From assembly GCA_006969905.1 (NCBI GenBank), contig CP030887.1:992001-1056000 (forward strand): a DNA stretch of 64,000 nucleotides, given 5' to 3'. Shown piece by piece: positions 34,227-41,846 of the stretch. This stretch comes from Balneolaceae bacterium (GTDB lineage: Bacteria; Bacteroidota; Rhodothermia; Balneolales; Balneolaceae). Both the position numbers and the translations under genes were made by a program. Position 1 is the stretch's first letter, and each line of letters opens with the position of its first letter. The notes under the pieces are model-generated. The model saw only the letters and a program-made list of their open reading frames with translations. It had not been told where the DNA came from and did no database searches.

Positions 34227-35118
34227 TGTATGTACACAAAATAGTTAAGGCTTTTTCTGCATTTTTTGCCTCTAACTCAATGGCAGCAAGGCGGTGTATT
34301 TCGTTTACCAATTCTTTTCCATCAAAACGGGAATAAGCATTTGCTACAGTTGTGAAACTTCGGGCCTTTTCAATTTGATCCTTGGAAGGGAGTTGTTCTA
34401 CATTTCCAAGCCGTCCCAGGTTATTGGCGGTTAGAATATCACTATGTAAAACGTGCCCGGGAAGCTGATCAACCCCTATTCCCTTAGTTTGTAAAGGTTT
34501 TGGAATCTCAAATAACGAATCCATATTTGCCCGGGTGTACCAATTAGCCCCCATACGGCCTACCAGGTCAAGTTTAGTATTATCCAGTTTTCCATATTCA
34601 TTCAGAAACCTTGTATCCAAATGAATGCGTTGGATGCGTGCCAACACTAAATTTCCTGCCCCGCCTTCTGTTCCCAGTTCTATAACCTGGTCAACGGTAC
34701 ACTCGAAAGAAACCGGGCTTTCTTTCACACGGGGGGGCTGGATCGTTTCAGATGGTATTTCCGTAAACCCTGCTTTCACAAACTCGTTCACGCCTTTTTC
34801 ATATTCCGTACTGGCCAACGACATCTGTTCCACCATTGGGTAATTCACAATGTTGATGCACACTTCCGGCACTTCCTTAATATTTTCGTAAGTATGCTTG
34901 GTGGTGTTATCACGTCCACGGCGAGATGGAGAGAAAATGAGAATCGGGGGATTGTTAGAGAACACATTAAAAAAACTGTATGGGCTCAAATTAACCTTTC
35001 CTTCCTTATCCACAGTACTTGCAAAACAGATAGGGCGAGGCCCGATGGCTGCGGTTAAAATTCCCTGTCGCTCAGGAATAGAAATATCGTAGGGATCAAA
35101 AGATTTTATATTGTTCAT
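34219..35118 (-). CDS. flavin reductase-like FMN-binding protein (299 aa)
   Basis: The N-terminal ~200 residues have the flavin reductase (DIM6/NTAB) split-barrel pattern: GPRPICFASTVDKEGKVNLS, PYSFFNVFSNNPPILIFSPS and SFECTVDQVIELG. The C-terminal ~80 residues are helical. It sits between fahA and the acetoacetyl-CoA synthetase with overlapping ends, so it belongs to the tyrosine operon. Its role there is not established. No maleylacetoacetate isomerase gene of the usual GST-like type is found in the window, so this gene is a candidate for that step, by position alone. Confidence 0.88.
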   Translation of the reverse strand: MNNIKSFDPYDISIPERQGILTAAIGPRPICFASTVDKEGKVNLSPYSFFNVFSNNPPILIFSPSRRGRDNTTKHTYENIKEVPEVCINIVNYPMVEQMSLASTEYEKGVNEFVKAGFTEIPSETIQPPRVKESPVSFECTVDQVIELGTEGGAGNLVLARIQRIHLDTRFLNEYGKLDNTKLDLVGRMGANWYTRANMDSLFEIPKPLQTKGIGVDQLPGHVLHSDILTANNLGRLGNVEQLPSKDQIEKARSFTTVANAYSRFDGKELVNEIHRLAAIELEAKNAEKALTILCTYNE

Positions 35119-36359
35119 TTTGCAGGGAGTAATTTTGACCGGACTTCTCCGAATCCTACTCTAATTCCGTTTTTTTCGCAATACCCTTTCATAATTACGG
35201 TATCACCATCATCAAGAAATTTACGTTCTGAGCCATCATTCAATTTAACCGGATTTTTCCCAGCCCAGGAAAGCTCCAACATCGAACCGTAAGAATCAGG
35301 TTCTTTTCCTGAGATAGTTCCGGAAGCCATCATATCTCCCACATTTATATTACAGCCGTTTACGGTATGGTGAGCCAACTGCTGCGCCATATTCCAGTAC
35401 ATGTATTTGAAATTCGATTTCGAAACTGTTGTTGTACTGTTGGTGGTTTTCGGCTCAATTTGAACCTCAAGATTAATGTCGTAATTCTTTAATCCTGAAT
35501 ATTCCAGGTAAGGGAGTACTTTTGGATTTTGATTTGGCCCCTCCACCCTGAATGGCTCCAAAGCTTCTAATGTAACCACCCAAGGGGAGATAGAAGAAGC
35601 AAAGCTTTTTCCAAGAAATGGCCCTAATGGAACATATTCCCATTTTTGGATATCACGGGCTGACCAATCGTTAAAAAGTACCATTCCAAAAATGTAATCC
35701 TCTGCATTTTCAGTAGAAACGGGATCTCCAAGCTGTGATTCTTTTCCGATGATAAATCCCATTTCCAGTTCAAAATCCATGCGTTGTGATGGCCCGAATA
35801 CAGGTGGGCCGTCATTGGGTTTTGTTTGCCCTTTTGGCCGATGAATATCCTGCCCGGAAACGATGATGGAAGATGCCCGCCCATGATAACCCACCGGCAG
35901 ATGCTTCCAGTTTGGAAGTAAAGCATTATCGGGATCGCGAAACATCTTACCCACATTGGTAGCATGCTCGATGCTGGAGTAGAAATCAGTATAGTCTCCC
36001 ACTTTCACAGGCAGGTGCATGGTTGCGTCATCCATATGTACAAGAGGGTTAAATTCTTTTAAAGGGGAACTTTCATCACATAGTTGTTTCTGCAACCGCT
36101 CTCTTACAGCACTGGTTGTTTGCTTTCCAAGAGCAATAAAGCTGTTTAAAAACTCATTGGCGAAAACGTTCGAGTCAATCATCATGTTTGAAAAAACCCC
36201 AACTGATTGAGCTTGTTTCAAATCAATTATGAACTCCCCAATAGCCACGCCAGCTCTTTTGGATTTTCCGGGAGTTGAAAAAATTCCAAAAGGAAGATTA
36301 TGAATCGAAAAGTCAGAGTTTTCCTGAATTTTAATCCAGGTATTTAATTTATCAGACAT
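35115..36359 (-). CDS. fahA: fumarylacetoacetase
   Basis: Hydrolyses fumarylacetoacetate to fumarate and acetoacetate, the last step of tyrosine degradation. The family's catalytic and metal residues are visible in DYTDFYSSIEHATNVGKMFR (about residue 130) and LPVGYHGRASSI. The acid ligands are in DFELEMGFIIGKESQLGDPV and FNDWSARDIQKWEYVPLGPF. The C-terminal GDMMASGTISGKEPDSYGSM is a further signature. The 414-aa length is typical. It overlaps the downstream flavin reductase-like gene by four bases and is 132 bases from hmgA. Confidence 0.97.
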   Translation of the reverse strand: MSDKLNTWIKIQENSDFSIHNLPFGIFSTPGKSKRAGVAIGEFIIDLKQAQSVGVFSNMMIDSNVFANEFLNSFIALGKQTTSAVRERLQKQLCDESSPLKEFNPLVHMDDATMHLPVKVGDYTDFYSSIEHATNVGKMFRDPDNALLPNWKHLPVGYHGRASSIIVSGQDIHRPKGQTKPNDGPPVFGPSQRMDFELEMGFIIGKESQLGDPVSTENAEDYIFGMVLFNDWSARDIQKWEYVPLGPFLGKSFASSISPWVVTLEALEPFRVEGPNQNPKVLPYLEYSGLKNYDINLEVQIEPKTTNSTTTVSKSNFKYMYWNMAQQLAHHTVNGCNINVGDMMASGTISGKEPDSYGSMLELSWAGKNPVKLNDGSERKFLDDGDTVIMKGYCEKNGIRVGFGEVRSKLLPAK

Positions 36360-36389
36360 AAATTTTCTGAATTTATATTAGCCTTTTTA

Positions 36390-36474
36390 CCCACCCCTAA
36401 ATCCCCTCCGGGGAGGGGAAGCTTAAAAAATCAGAACATTGAGTTCCCCTCTTGAGAGGGGAAAGGGGTGTGTC
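36390..36474. repeat. paired GC-rich palindromes between hmgA and fahA
   Basis: Two perfect 16-base palindromes, CCCCTCCGGGGAGGGG (36403-36418) and CCCCTCTTGAGAGGGG (36446-36461), are embedded in outer arms ACACCCC-like at both ends. The pattern (a matched pair of small hairpins with A/T-rich spacing) resembles REP-type intergenic elements common in Bacteroidota. It could modulate the hmgA-fahA transcript. Confidence 0.65.
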
Positions 36475-36491
36475 TACCATTATTATATTTA

Positions 36492-37661
36492 CTATTTACC
36501 TTCCAGCCAGGATTGATAATAGGTGCCATCATCAATCTTAAGTGCATTTTCCGTTACCTTCAGAGGCTTAAATGTATCCACCATTACTGCCCACTCTTTA
36601 GTCTCCTTCTTGCCAATACTTCCCTCATAAGCACCGGGATGCGGTCCGTGAGGAATCCCTGCCGGGTGCAACGAAATGTATCCCTGCTCCACATGATTCC
36701 TGCTCATAAAATCTCCATCCACATAATAAATCACTTCATCAGAATCGATGTTGGAATGATGATATGGAGAAGGAATAGCCTGGGGGTGATAATCGTACAA
36801 GCGGGGAACAAACGAACAAACCACGAATGCTGAGGTCTCAAATGTTTGATGTACCGGTGGCGGTTGATGTACCCGTCCTGTTATTGGCTCAAAATTCTTG
36901 ATCGAAAATCCGTATGGGAAATTAAAGCCGTCCCATCCTATCACATCAAAAGGATGTGAATCATAGGTTAACTCATGGATCATCCCTTCTTTCTTCAGCT
37001 TCATCAGGAACTCTCCTTTCTCATCATAGGTCTCAAGTTCTGTTGGCAGCTTTAAGTCGCGCTCGCAATAAGGCGAATGCTCCAGGTACTGTCCAAACCA
37101 GTTTCGATAGCGCTTTGGGGAATAAATGGGTACATACGATTCTGTGATGAAATGCCTGTTATCTTCATCATCAAACCGGATTTGATAAATAATACCTCTG
37201 GGGATCAGTAAATAGTCACCAGGCTCAAAATCAATATTCCCGATAAATGTGCGAAGAGTCCCACTGCCTTTATGAATGAAAATCAGTTCATCGGCATCCG
37301 TATTTTTGTAGAAATAATCTGTCAGCGACTTCTTTGGCGCGGCAAGGTGAAGGGTTATATCGCTATTGGTAAGAATGGGTTCACGGGCTTCCAGATAATC
37401 ATCTTTAGGCTTGATGTCCAACCCCTTCAACATCATGGATTTGATATTATTTGCAACAGCTATTTTCGGAGAAACATCCACAGGCTTACCAACTTCTTTA
37501 ATCATTGTAGGTCGATGGATGTGATATGAAAGCATGGACATTCCATCAAAACCGATGGTTCCGAATAATTGCTCGTAGTATAGGTTGCCATCCGGCTTTC
37601 TAAACTGGGTATGCCTTTTGGGCGGGATTTTTCCTAAACGATGATAAATAGGCATGATCAA
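36492..37661 (-). CDS. hmgA: homogentisate 1,2-dioxygenase
   Basis: Opens the aromatic ring of homogentisate to give maleylacetoacetate, using Fe(II). Its cupin-like metal site lies in SLHPAGIPHGPHPGAYEGSI (about residues 325-345). Upstream WDGFNFPYGFSIKNFEPITG and GDYLLIPRGIIYQI fit the family. The 389-aa length matches the shorter bacterial form. It opens the operon hmgA-fahA-flavin reductase-like-acetoacetyl-CoA synthetase. A 16-bp palindrome matching the one at hppD lies 60 bases upstream. Confidence 0.96.
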   Translation of the reverse strand: MIMPIYHRLGKIPPKRHTQFRKPDGNLYYEQLFGTIGFDGMSMLSYHIHRPTMIKEVGKPVDVSPKIAVANNIKSMMLKGLDIKPKDDYLEAREPILTNSDITLHLAAPKKSLTDYFYKNTDADELIFIHKGSGTLRTFIGNIDFEPGDYLLIPRGIIYQIRFDDEDNRHFITESYVPIYSPKRYRNWFGQYLEHSPYCERDLKLPTELETYDEKGEFLMKLKKEGMIHELTYDSHPFDVIGWDGFNFPYGFSIKNFEPITGRVHQPPPVHQTFETSAFVVCSFVPRLYDYHPQAIPSPYHHSNIDSDEVIYYVDGDFMSRNHVEQGYISLHPAGIPHGPHPGAYEGSIGKKETKEWAVMVDTFKPLKVTENALKIDDGTYYQSWLEGK

Positions 37662-37720
37662 ATATGTTGGTTAAGCGATAGTTTGATTATAGATAATTCT
37701 GAGCTCTGTCGCAGATAAAA

Positions 37721-37736
37721 AGTTGTTATAACAACT
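37721..37736. promoter_or_regulatory. 16-bp palindromic operator upstream of hmgA
   Basis: AGTTGTTATAACAACT is a perfect palindrome, identical to the core of the hppD palindrome at 32133-32156. It is 60 bases from the hmgA start and 66 bases from the divergent gene at 37802. Confidence 0.75.
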
Positions 37737-37801
37737 AATTTAACGTGAAAACATAGTTTCATTAAATCTCTATATTCTCACAATTCAAATTTCATTGACT
37801 G

Positions 37802-38371
37802 ATGAGCGAAGATATCCCAAAGAAGAAAAAGCTAGGCTCCGTAAAGCGAGGTGTGTCCGATATGTTCCGGACTTCCTATCGTACGCATATTGAGCTGAGT
37901 GCCATTGCCGATAATAAATCGAACATCATGATTTCCATAAACGGGATCATCATTTCGATTATTATAGCTTCAATTTCTCCAAAAATTGATTCGAATCCAT
38001 GGCTGTTAATTCCAACGGCTGTATTGCTTCTTACCTGCCTTGGGTCGATGATTTACGCAGTTCTTTCTGCCCGGCCACGAGTGAGCAAAGAGTTGGTAAC
38101 TTTGAAAGACGTTCGTGCAAATCGTGCAAACATCTTATTCTTTGGCAATTTTCACACTATGCCACGTGAGGATTATGTGGAAGGTCTGGAAGAACTGATG
38201 CAGGATAGTGAAAGGCTTTATGATAACATGGCGAGGGATCTCCATGGGCTGGGTGTGGTTCTGGCTAAGAAATACAAGCTGCTGAGAGTTTCTTACAACA
38301 TTTTTATGGTGGGCCTGGTGCTATCTGTACTGAGCTTTATTGTAGTTTTTGTAATGATTTCGGGGGTATAA
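37802..38371 (+). CDS. PycTM-like membrane protein (DUF5706, 189 aa)
   Basis: The N-terminal region has the motif RTSYRTHIELSAIADNKSN followed by a membrane helix pair (about residues 45-60 and 68-88) and a third helix at about 165-188. The ADNKSN...INGIIIS pattern is that of the Pycsar effector membrane domain (PycTM, formerly DUF5706). In Pycsar defence, PycTM is activated by cCMP or cUMP made by a neighbouring cyclase and damages the membrane. No cyclase gene adjoins this one; the nearest class III cyclase is 7 kb away. It may be an orphan effector or serve another role. Confidence 0.8.
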   Translation: MSEDIPKKKKLGSVKRGVSDMFRTSYRTHIELSAIADNKSNIMISINGIIISIIIASISPKIDSNPWLLIPTAVLLLTCLGSMIYAVLSARPRVSKELVTLKDVRANRANILFFGNFHTMPREDYVEGLEELMQDSERLYDNMARDLHGLGVVLAKKYKLLRVSYNIFMVGLVLSVLSFIVVFVMISGV

Positions 38372-38578
38372 TTAATCTTCTTCCGATTCTCCGGAAAAGG
38401 CACGCGTAATTTTCTGATTCATAAGCCGGCGGTAGTTTTGAAACTCGTATTCGCTAACGGTGAATTCTGACTTAAACTCACCATCAAAACACGAGATAAG
38501 TAAACGATTAGGCTTTTCAGTTTTAGAGACGGTTACCTGGATTTTACCAAGTTTATATGATTCGATAGTTTCAGACAT
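38372..38578 (-). CDS. small hypothetical protein (68 aa)
   Basis: Its stop codon directly abuts that of the convergent PycTM-like gene. It is a compact, charged protein with a beta-like opening (YKLGKIQVTVSKTEKPNRLL) and an acidic C-terminus (SGESEED). The codon pattern is plausible, and the next gene on this strand starts 34 bases away. No family is recognised. Abutting stops argue that both reading frames are used. Confidence 0.5.
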   Translation of the reverse strand: MSETIESYKLGKIQVTVSKTEKPNRLLISCFDGEFKSEFTVSEYEFQNYRRLMNQKITRAFSGESEED

Positions 38579-38611
38579 TAAGAGCTAAAAATTTATATAA
38601 AAATACAAAAC

Positions 38612-39634
38612 TCATTGTTTGCAGCCCCAACCTGAATGTTTTGCTTTGCCTGAATTTCTACCGAACATAGTTGAGCTGTAATAAGATATAACCCCTCTCA
38701 TGTTTATGACAGTTTGATATGTATCTATATCGTTACAATCTAAATTGTCTTTCCCATAAGAATTTAAAGAAAGAGAGTTCATTTTTTGATGATAAAGGGC
38801 ACTAAACTCATCAATATAAGCTGAGGTAGTGTTAAGGTCATAAACAGACACCGTTATCTCCGTTTCAACAAAAGCATCAAGTTCTTTGAAAGAATTAATG
38901 GCAATAGAGTCTGCCAGTGCAATCGGTGAAATCGATGGATCTTCTTCTTGAAGCAAAACCTTATTTGAATTCAAATATGAAAGATGAAGATTTTGGGGAG
39001 AAGCCACCAGAACATCTGCTTTACCAGAGAGCTTATCAACAACTTCCGGAGTACCATTATTACAGGTAGATAGAACGATAAGGTCTAATGGGGTGGGAAG
39101 ATCATTTAAGCTCTCAGAAAAGATATCCATATCAAAACCATTTTTAGGCTGAGATTTATGATACCGGACATCATTCTGAGTTGGGATTTCATGGCCGAAA
39201 TAAAAAAGTGAAGTTCTTTGAAATTCTGAAGAAGTATTACTTTTTAATAACTCAAACTCTTTTTTAAAACCCCCATCAATCGGGGAGTAATCTTGTTTCT
39301 TAATCAACCTTCCATTTTTGTAATGGTAAAAAACCCGATCTTTTTTAGGGAATAAAAGAAAAGCTCTTTTTTCAGGTTTTTGATGAAATATAAACACCTC
39401 TCCGGTGGTTGCCTGCGAAGCAATTTCCAAAGCTTCTTTTAATGCTTCTTTATCTGCATGAAAGGCATCACCGTTTTTGTGAAAAAGGTAGTTTGAATCC
39501 CCATGAATCAAGTAAATTAAAGCATAATTAGGGTTTTTTGGGGGGGCATCATGCTTGATTGACGTATGTTTAGCGCCTGAGCAAGCCCACCCAAAAAATA
39601 AAAACCCAAATAAAACAAACTTGGTAAATTTCAA
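38612..39634 (-). CDS. clan CD (clostripain-like) protease lipoprotein (340 aa)
   Basis: The N-terminus FVLFGFLFFGWACSG gives a lipobox with Cys at 18. The segments LIYLIHGDSNYLF, LFYFGHEIPTQND and LDLIVLSTCNNGTPEVVDKL, followed by VLVASPQNLHLSYL, fit the clan CD fold. A His in the GHE segment and a Cys in STCNNG would form the catalytic dyad, as in C11 peptidases. It is probably exported and lipid-anchored. The downstream limit is clear, and the upstream gene at 39637-40074 ends two bases away, so the pair may be cotranscribed. Confidence 0.75.
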   Translation of the reverse strand: MKFTKFVLFGFLFFGWACSGAKHTSIKHDAPPKNPNYALIYLIHGDSNYLFHKNGDAFHADKEALKEALEIASQATTGEVFIFHQKPEKRAFLLFPKKDRVFYHYKNGRLIKKQDYSPIDGGFKKEFELLKSNTSSEFQRTSLFYFGHEIPTQNDVRYHKSQPKNGFDMDIFSESLNDLPTPLDLIVLSTCNNGTPEVVDKLSGKADVLVASPQNLHLSYLNSNKVLLQEEDPSISPIALADSIAINSFKELDAFVETEITVSVYDLNTTSAYIDEFSALYHQKMNSLSLNSYGKDNLDCNDIDTYQTVINMRGVISYYSSTMFGRNSGKAKHSGWGCKQ

Positions 39635-39636
39635 AC

Positions 39637-40074
39637 TTAGAGCAGGAGCAAAATAATTATAATTAGTAATGCTGTAGTAAGGCTAATTGTTATTACCCTG
39701 TCAGCTTGTTCAAAATCCTGCTGGATGAAATTTGCAAAATTATTAAGCTGGCTGTTCTTAACCCGGGTAAAATCCCCATAGCCATTTAACTCATTATGCT
39801 TCTCTTGCAGGCTTGATTTAAACTCAGCTAATCCGGTTTTGTCTTCAGAGGAAATACCATTCATTGACTCAACTCGCTCAACGGCAGTAATTAAATCATC
39901 TAAGGAGTTATTAAGTATTTTCCTTTTTTCATTAGGGTCATCAACAGTCTCTACTTTTTGTACCATGTTATTGATATGCTTTTTTAAAGTAGTATGTGCA
40001 TCTTTAGTTTGTGCAGTTAAAGATGTTGAAAGGGCCAGAAGAGTAATGATAAAAAAGGTAGTTAGTTTCCTCAT
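39637..40074 (-). CDS. secreted helical protein with C-terminal anchor (145 aa)
   Basis: The signal peptide (LTTFFIITLLALSTSLTAQT) predicts cleavage near residue 22. The mature part is a two- or three-helix bundle with heptad spacing (TLKKHINNMVQKVETVDDPN, LNNSLDDLITAVERVE). It ends in a strongly hydrophobic tail, SLTTALLIIIILLLL, which would anchor it. It precedes a clan CD protease-like lipoprotein gene on the same strand. No family is recognised; a role as that protease's partner is an inference from position. Confidence 0.72.
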   Translation of the reverse strand: MRKLTTFFIITLLALSTSLTAQTKDAHTTLKKHINNMVQKVETVDDPNEKRKILNNSLDDLITAVERVESMNGISSEDKTGLAEFKSSLQEKHNELNGYGDFTRVKNSQLNNFANFIQQDFEQADRVITISLTTALLIIIILLLL

Positions 40075-40182
40075 GGTATAGTAATTTTGTTAACATTTAG
40101 TATGCTTGCGCATTATATCTAATTAAAATCAAAGCAAGCAAGTTCCTTTTTGGGGAATATTATGATATTTGAGTAAACACTT

Positions 40183-40662
40183 TTGAAAAGCAAAATGAAC
40201 AGAAAAACAATCATACTTATAACTCTCGGGTTTTTTATTGCCTTCTTCATGTATCATTCATTACAGGAAACCAAACCCATAGAAATAGAGAACTCTCCTG
40301 ATTGGGTTAGCTTAGAAGAAGCCCAGGTTCAGTCAGCATCAACCGGCAAACTAATCATGGTGGATGTATTCGAGATTGGCTGCAAATATTGCCGGGCAAT
40401 GGAACGGGAGGTTTATCCTGATTCAACCGTGCGCCTGGTTATTGATCAGGGCTATATACCCGTGAAACTGGATGGCAACTCAGAAGAATCTATTACTATA
40501 AATGGGGAGCAAATGAGCTCCAGAGAATTTGCCCAAAGCAAAGGGGCTTTTGTTTTTCCAACGGTTTTAATACTAGATTCACAGGGTGAACTCATTAAGA
40601 AAAGAACGGGTTATATGGGCATAGATGAACTAAGACAATTCTTGTATAGGAAAGAATCGTAA
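40183..40662 (+). CDS. thioredoxin-like protein with CxxC (159 aa)
   Basis: A membrane anchor or signal at residues about 8-25 is followed by a thioredoxin fold. DVFEIGCKYCRAMEREVYPD carries the redox-active CKYC, and FPTVLILDSQGELIKKRTGY supplies the cis-Pro and a later strand. It belongs to the thioredoxin_7/DUF255-like group, which reduces or forms disulfides in the periplasm. A PQQ-type dehydrogenase gene follows after 13 bases, so a shared transcript is likely. Confidence 0.86.
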   Translation: MKSKMNRKTIILITLGFFIAFFMYHSLQETKPIEIENSPDWVSLEEAQVQSASTGKLIMVDVFEIGCKYCRAMEREVYPDSTVRLVIDQGYIPVKLDGNSEESITINGEQMSSREFAQSKGAFVFPTVLILDSQGELIKKRTGYMGIDELRQFLYRKES

Positions 40663-40675
40663 TAATTACAGTGCC

Positions 40676-41806
40676 ATGAAATCATTTTTTCTAAACCTTC
40701 TTGTATTACCATTAGTTGCCATGTTAACCGTTGCCTGCTCTAATAAGGAGGCAGAAACAAGGGCGCAAATGCCAGAGTTGCAAGCCGATGTTACTCCGGA
40801 ACTTATTTTCTCAGATGTAAGGATTCCCTGGTCAATGGCGTGGTTACCAAATGGAGACATGTTAGTAGCCGAACGTGGAGGTTCTTTGCTTAGGGTAAGG
40901 GACGGTGAATTGATTTCAAAAATTGAGGGTGTTCCTGAAGTATTTGCACGAGGGCAAGGAGGCTTATTAGACGTTGTACTCCACCCTGATTACGAGGAGA
41001 ATGGCTGGATATACATTTCTTATTCATCTCCCGAGGGTGAGGAGCAAGGTGCAAATACCTCAATAATAAGAGCAAAACTAACTGGCAACGCACTTACAGA
41101 TAAAGAGATTATTTATGAGGCCACGCCGAATACAACCCGGGGAGTTCATTATGGAAGCAGGATAGCCTTTGATAGTGATAACTACCTGTATTTTTCAATT
41201 GGTGATCGTGGAAAAAGAGATGTTTACCCCCAGGATTTGACTGCCGATGCAGGAAAAATCTACAGGTTACATGATGATGGTTCCATTCCGGCCGATAATC
41301 CGTTTGTGAATCAAGAAGGTGCAGTGGCTGCTATTTTTTCTTATGGGCATAGAAACCCACAGGGAATGGCCATTCACCCTGAAACAGGTGCAATTTGGGC
41401 GCATGAACACGGCCCGCAAGGAGGAGACGAACTGAACCTGGTGGAGGCCGGTAAAAATTATGGATGGCCTGTAATTAGTTATGGCATAAATTACAATGGT
41501 ACCTCCTTTACTGATTTAACAGAAAAGGAAGGCATGGAACAGCCTAAAACATATTGGATCCCTTCTATTGCCCCTTCGGGTCTTACATTTGTTACCAGTG
41601 ATAAATATCCCGAATGGCAGGGCAAGGCGCTGGTTGGTTCATTGAAATTCGGGTACCTGGTGCTGGTTTCTTTTGATGGGGATGAAGTAACAAAGCGCGA
41701 AATAGTACTGGATGGTATTGGACGAACCCGCGATGTCCGCCAAGGTCCGGATGGATATATTTATGTAGCCGTTGACGGTGACGGTATTTATCGTATTAAT
41801 CCCTGA
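40676..41806 (+). CDS. PQQ-dependent sugar dehydrogenase lipoprotein (376 aa)
   Basis: A GSDH-type six-bladed beta-propeller. The lipobox is VAMLTVACSNK. Family signatures include IPWSMAWLPNGDMLVAERGG, GQGGLLDVVLHPDYEENGWI, YFSIGDRG, YSYGHRNPQGMAIHP, WAHEHGPQGGDELNLVEAGK, NYGWPVISYG and GRTRDVRQGPDGYIYVA. It probably oxidises aldoses in the periplasm, using PQQ. Many propeller relatives bind no PQQ, so the substrate is uncertain. Confidence 0.92.
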   Translation: MKSFFLNLLVLPLVAMLTVACSNKEAETRAQMPELQADVTPELIFSDVRIPWSMAWLPNGDMLVAERGGSLLRVRDGELISKIEGVPEVFARGQGGLLDVVLHPDYEENGWIYISYSSPEGEEQGANTSIIRAKLTGNALTDKEIIYEATPNTTRGVHYGSRIAFDSDNYLYFSIGDRGKRDVYPQDLTADAGKIYRLHDDGSIPADNPFVNQEGAVAAIFSYGHRNPQGMAIHPETGAIWAHEHGPQGGDELNLVEAGKNYGWPVISYGINYNGTSFTDLTEKEGMEQPKTYWIPSIAPSGLTFVTSDKYPEWQGKALVGSLKFGYLVLVSFDGDEVTKREIVLDGIGRTRDVRQGPDGYIYVAVDGDGIYRINP

Positions 41807-41846
41807 TATTTATGTAAGGATTTAATTTCATAAAGGTCTAACCTGT

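Noticed and set aside
28612-38371. A complete Pycsar system made of the cyclase at 28612 and the PycTM-like gene at 37802
   Set aside because: They are 7 kb apart with a metabolic operon between them, and the cyclase has TolB and TPR domains of a housekeeping type.
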